From Rhodospirillaceae bacterium (GTDB taxonomy: Bacteria; Pseudomonadota; Alphaproteobacteria; UBA828): 16,289 bases of DNA. Below are positions 13,127-16,289 of this stretch, one piece after another. A program made the position numbers and the translations under genes. The DNA lies in contig JAPPKP010000074.1 in assembly GCA_028819955.1 (NCBI GenBank), forward strand, positions 1 to 16,289. The letters run 5' to 3'. Numbering within the stretch: the first letter of the stretch is position 1; every line of letters starts with the position of its first letter. The notes beneath the pieces are model-generated. The model had not been told where the DNA came from and made no database searches. It was given only the letters and a program-made list of their open reading frames with translations.

Positions 13127-13130
13127 GAAC
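13116..13130 (+). promoter_or_regulatory. LexA (SOS) box of alphaproteobacterial type
   Basis: GAAC-N7-GAAC on the plus strand is GTTC-N7-GTTC on the minus strand, the exact form of the alphaproteobacterial LexA operator. It overlaps the promoter of the imuA remnant, which is where such a box is expected, since imuA-imuB-dnaE2 is a standard SOS cassette in these bacteria. Confidence 0.5.
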
Positions 13131-13134
13131 AATC

Positions 13135-13445
13135 ATGAGCGCATCCCGCCCCATACCTCCGGCCCGAGTCCCGCGTGAGCGCGCCGAAGCGGTCGCCCAG
13201 GCCGATCTGGCGGCGCTGCGGCGGCGCATCGCGGCGCTCGAACGCCGCCCGGCTGCACTGGAGGGCGCCGTTGCCGGAAGCCGGGCAGGGCAGCCCTGGC
13301 CGCTCGGCATCGATGCCCTGGATGGCGCCCTGCCGGAGGGGGCCTCGCGTCGGACGGCCTGCACGAGGCCGCGGGCGCAAGCGCGGCAGACGCCCGCCAC
13401 CCGCGCAACCAGCGCGTGATCCCGAACTCGCGGGACTTCCGGTGA
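13135..13445 (+). pseudogene. imuA: Truncated, frameshifted imuA (SOS mutagenesis accessory protein)
   Basis: The first 68 codons give MSASRPIPPARVPRERAEAV, then LAALRRRIAALE and LPLG-like WPLGIDALDGALPEG, the N-terminal pattern of ImuA, a RecA-like protein that works with ImuB and DnaE2 in error-prone repair. At the G-run 13338-13342 the frame breaks. Reading on from 13341 restores GGLASDGLHEAAGAS, the next ImuA segment, so one G has been lost. The restored frame leaves the ImuA pattern after about ten more residues and stops at 13443-13445. Without restoration the original frame ends at 13417-13419 (94 codons). ImuA is normally about 230-270 residues, so about two thirds are missing. No imuB or dnaE2 follows. 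A LexA box is intact upstream. Confidence 0.5.
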
Positions 13446-13492
13446 GGGTAGGCGCGCTTCGCCAAGTCACGATGAGGATATTGAGCATGCAC

Positions 13493-13521
13493 TTGACTCC
13501 ATATGCAGTGGGGAACATAAA
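13493..13521 (+). promoter_or_regulatory. Possible toxin-antitoxin promoter
   Basis: TTGACT (13493-13498) and CATAAA (13516-13521) are separated by 17 bases. Transcription from this promoter would begin inside the toxin frame, just after its GTG, so it could serve mainly the antitoxin gene, or the match may be by chance. Two ATGCA(C/G)T copies (13487-13493, 13503-13509) lie within it. Confidence 0.5.
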
Positions 13522-13902
13522 GTGAGCAGGAAGTGGGAGGTTGAAATTGCAGACGAGTTCCAGCCGGAGTTCGACAGACTGCGGGGGGATGTACAAGACG
13601 CGATCCTGTCGATGTCTCGCTTGCTGCAGCAGTTCGGGCCGCAGTTGGGGCGGCCTCAGGTGGACACGCTGAAGGGCTCGCGGCATGCAAACATGAAGGA
13701 AGCGCGGTTCGGTGCAGCGGATGGAAAATGGCGCCTCGCCTTTGCCTTCGACCCCAAGCGCAGGGCCATATTTCTCGTTGCCGGCGACAAGTCGGGGGGC
13801 AGCGCCAGGCGGTTCTATCGCGCGCTCATCCGCAAGGCCGACGAGCGCTTCGATAAGCACCTCGCTCGCCTCGCACAGAATGGAGGATTGCAATGTCCGT
13901 GA
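13522..13902 (+). CDS. RelE/HigB-type toxin of a type II toxin-antitoxin pair
   Basis: The 126-residue protein follows the phage Gp49/HigB-like pattern: WEVEIADEFQPEFDRL at the N-terminus, GRPQVDTLKGSRHANMKEAR (about 43-62) with basic residues Lys51 and Arg54, KWRLAFAFDPKRRAIFLVAG (69-88), and a final helix RRFYRALIRKADERFDKHL. Such toxins are ribosome-dependent mRNA nucleases that stop growth when free of antitoxin. The start is GTG at 13522 with GGGGA about 8 bases upstream. The toxin gene comes first and overlaps the antitoxin gene by 10 bases, the HigBA order. It lies directly behind the imuA remnant, so it may have come in by insertion into that gene. Confidence 0.5.
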   Translation: MSRKWEVEIADEFQPEFDRLRGDVQDAILSMSRLLQQFGPQLGRPQVDTLKGSRHANMKEARFGAADGKWRLAFAFDPKRRAIFLVAGDKSGGSARRFYRALIRKADERFDKHLARLAQNGGLQCP

Positions 13903-14219
13903 ATGTGAACGACATAATCGCGAAGCTCGATCCCGAGAGGCGGCGGCGGATCGAGGAGCGGGCGGCCGAGCTTATCGCCGAGGAAATGACCTTGCGCGAG
14001 CTACGCAAGGCGCGGCAGCTCACCCAGGCGCGCGTCGCGGCCGAGCTCGGCATCAGCCAGGACGGCGTCTCGCGGCTCGAGCAGCGCAGCGACCTGCTGC
14101 TGTCCACCTTGCGGAAGACCGTGGAAGCGATGGGGGGCAGCCTCACGCTCATCGCCAGGTTCCCCGATCGCCCACCCGTCGAGCTGTCGGGCATCGCCGA
14201 GAGTGCCCCCCGCGACTGA
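13893..14219 (+). CDS. XRE-family antitoxin (HigA-like)
   Basis: The 108-residue protein has a helical N-terminus (RRRRIEERAAELIAEE), an XRE helix-turn-helix at about residues 36-75 (RKARQLTQARVAAELGISQD, then GVSRLEQRSD) and a C-terminal beta strand GGSLTLIARFPDRPPVELSG (81-100), usual in antitoxins paired with HigB/Gp49-like toxins. It should bind and neutralise the toxin and repress the operon. GGAGG stands 6 bases before the ATG, a stronger ribosome site than the toxin has, which fits the need for excess antitoxin. The macrodomain gene begins 16 bases after its stop, so it is probably in the same transcript. Confidence 0.5.
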   Translation: MSVNVNDIIAKLDPERRRRIEERAAELIAEEMTLRELRKARQLTQARVAAELGISQDGVSRLEQRSDLLLSTLRKTVEAMGGSLTLIARFPDRPPVELSGIAESAPRD

Positions 14220-14235
14220 CGGGCGAGGCAGCCAC

Positions 14236-14760
14236 ATGCGCGAACGGATCGAGGTCTTCGAGGGCGATATCACCACGCTGGCGGTCGATGCCATCGTCAA
14301 CGCGGCCAACAACAGCCTGCTGGGTGGCGGCGGGGTCGACGGCGCCATTCACCGCGGCGCCGGGCCCCGCCTGCTCGAAGAATGCCGCACGCTGGGCGGG
14401 TGCGAGACTGGGGACGCCAAGCTCACGGGCGCCTACGATCTGCCCGCCCGCTTCGTGATCCACACCGTGGGCCCGGTTTGGCACGGCGGCGGGCAAGGAG
14501 AGCCCGCGCTTCTGGCACGCTGCTACCGCCGCTGCTACGAAATCGCGGGCGAGCAGGGGATCGCGTCCATCGCATTCCCCGCGATCAGCACCGGCGTCTA
14601 CGGCTATCCGCTCGACCAGGCCACGCGCATCGCCGTGACAGAGACTCGCAACCATCTCGAAGCCGAGAGCGCGCTTCGCAAGGTCGTGTTCGCCTGCTTC
14701 GGCGCGGAGGCGAGCGCCATGTACCGGACCGTGATCGACGACACCTTCGCCGACGAATAA
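14236..14760 (+). CDS. Macrodomain hydrolase, O-acetyl-ADP-ribose deacetylase (YmdB) type
   Basis: The 174-residue protein is a single macrodomain. It has VEFEGDIT-like [19 protein letters not shown] at the start, the loop [19 protein letters not shown], and ISTGVYGYP near residue 116. Asn25 and Asp35 fall exactly at the catalytic positions known from E. coli YmdB. Such enzymes remove acetyl from O-acetyl-ADP-ribose and can remove ADP-ribose from proteins; YmdB also restrains RNase III. The length is the family norm. The ATG at 14236 follows GAGGC by 8 bases; a GTG at 14203 would overlap the antitoxin gene and add atypical residues. The gap to the antitoxin is only 16 bases. It is unlike DarG, which has a second, C-terminal domain and a DarT partner. 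Confidence 0.5.
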   Translation: MRERIEVFEGDITTLAVDAIVNAANNSLLGGGGVDGAIHRGAGPRLLEECRTLGGCETGDAKLTGAYDLPARFVIHTVGPVWHGGGQGEPALLARCYRRCYEIAGEQGIASIAFPAISTGVYGYPLDQATRIAVTETRNHLEAESALRKVVFACFGAEASAMYRTVIDDTFADE

Positions 14761-14879
14761 TCCGCCGCAGCGATCGACGGCACTGCGCGTACGGGAACAG
14801 GCGCCCGAGACTTGCCGTCTGTGCCCCTCGATGGTTCGTTAGGGCGCGAGGCGATCACGCATTTTCGGAAGAAGGGCCC

Positions 14880-16169
<1,290 letters not shown>

Positions 16170-16172
<3 letters not shown>

Positions 16173-16202
16173 GGCGTGTCCGTCTTAGACGGACACGCCC
16201 TA
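16170..16202 (+). terminator. Perfect 33-base palindrome at the stop of the acyl-CoA dehydrogenase
   Basis: The arms TAGGGCGTGTCCGTCT and its complement pair over 16 bp with a single central base, and the stop codon is the first three bases of the left arm. It would form a very stable hairpin in the message. No T-run follows, so it is not a classic intrinsic terminator; it could protect the 3' end or be the fused ends of a lost insertion element. Confidence 0.5.
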
Positions 16203-16252
16203 GGCCGCGACCGCGGCCCCCCGCTAAAGCGGCGCCCTAGCGGAGGCGCCGC
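16203..16252. repeat. Two further hairpins downstream of the acyl-CoA dehydrogenase
   Basis: GGCCGCG-AC-CGCGGCC (16203-16218) and GCGGCGCC with GGCGCCGC around an 8-base loop (16229-16252) follow the palindrome directly, making three hairpins in a row within 83 bases. No gene was seen from here to the window end. Confidence 0.5.
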
Positions 16253-16289
16253 CCCCAGCCCCGCTGCCGTGGGCGAATAATATCCAAAC

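Noticed and set aside
11638..13893. 751-codon minus-strand frame opposite the phenylacetate-CoA ligase gene
   Set aside because: The length comes from GC-rich codon bias of the opposite gene. No domain is recognisable, and it crosses the imuA remnant and the toxin gene.
13893..14760. DarTG-type toxin-antitoxin system
   Set aside because: The macrodomain lacks the extra DarG C-terminal domain, and the neighbouring toxin is RelE/HigB-like, not a DarT ADP-ribosyltransferase.

Overview
The window is a GC-rich bacterial chromosome segment, most likely from an alphaproteobacterium. The pointers are a GTTC-N7-GTTC type LexA box in front of an imuA remnant, a prephenate dehydratase with the ESYM variant of the ACT-domain motif, a three-TM GTA-type holin, and prophage genes of the kind found in alphaproteobacterial Mu-like phages. 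No rRNA, tRNA or CRISPR array was seen. The genus cannot be named from the sequence.

Layout. (1) 1-2740, minus strand: the N-terminal 438 residues of a family 5 ABC transporter substrate-binding protein (cut by the window edge), preceded by an XRE-cupin regulator with a good palindromic candidate operator just upstream, and then dps. (2) 2961-8016: a remnant of a Mu-like prophage. Leftward from a central switch region (about 5068-5156) run a small Cro/Ner-position gene, a Gam-like gene, gemA and mor. Rightward run an S24-type repressor, a lipoprotein, a DUF5675 protein, a three-TM holin and a DUF2730 protein. Transposition genes A and B and all head and tail genes are absent. The lysis-type genes lie behind the repressor instead of behind mor, so the element is both deleted and rearranged. 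Two copies of a GC-rich double-hairpin repeat sit in frame inside the left-arm genes, and a third hairpin sits in the repressor linker. (3) 8017-8366: a non-coding or decayed junction with an AT-rich patch. (4) 8367-13038: housekeeping and catabolic genes, namely an MFS transporter divergent from an SDR oxidoreductase, pheA, and a phenylacetate-CoA ligase. (5) 13098-14760: a LexA-box promoter in front of a frameshifted, truncated imuA, followed by a RelE/HigB-type toxin, its XRE antitoxin and a macrodomain hydrolase. (6) 14880-16172: an acyl-CoA dehydrogenase, followed by three consecutive hairpins.

The most interesting points are the apparently leaderless, divergent phage switch with a symmetric array of GCAC/GTGC half-sites; the reorganised prophage in which a repressor leads into a lysis cassette; the in-frame palindromic repeats in phage genes; a 10-bp-period repeat present at two distant intergenic sites; and a toxin-antitoxin-macrodomain gene set now lying downstream of an orphan SOS promoter. 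None of the functional links has been tested. They are read from gene order and motifs only.

(Form note: the original answer gave no confidence values; the 0.5 in every confidence field is a placeholder required by the schema, not an estimate.)
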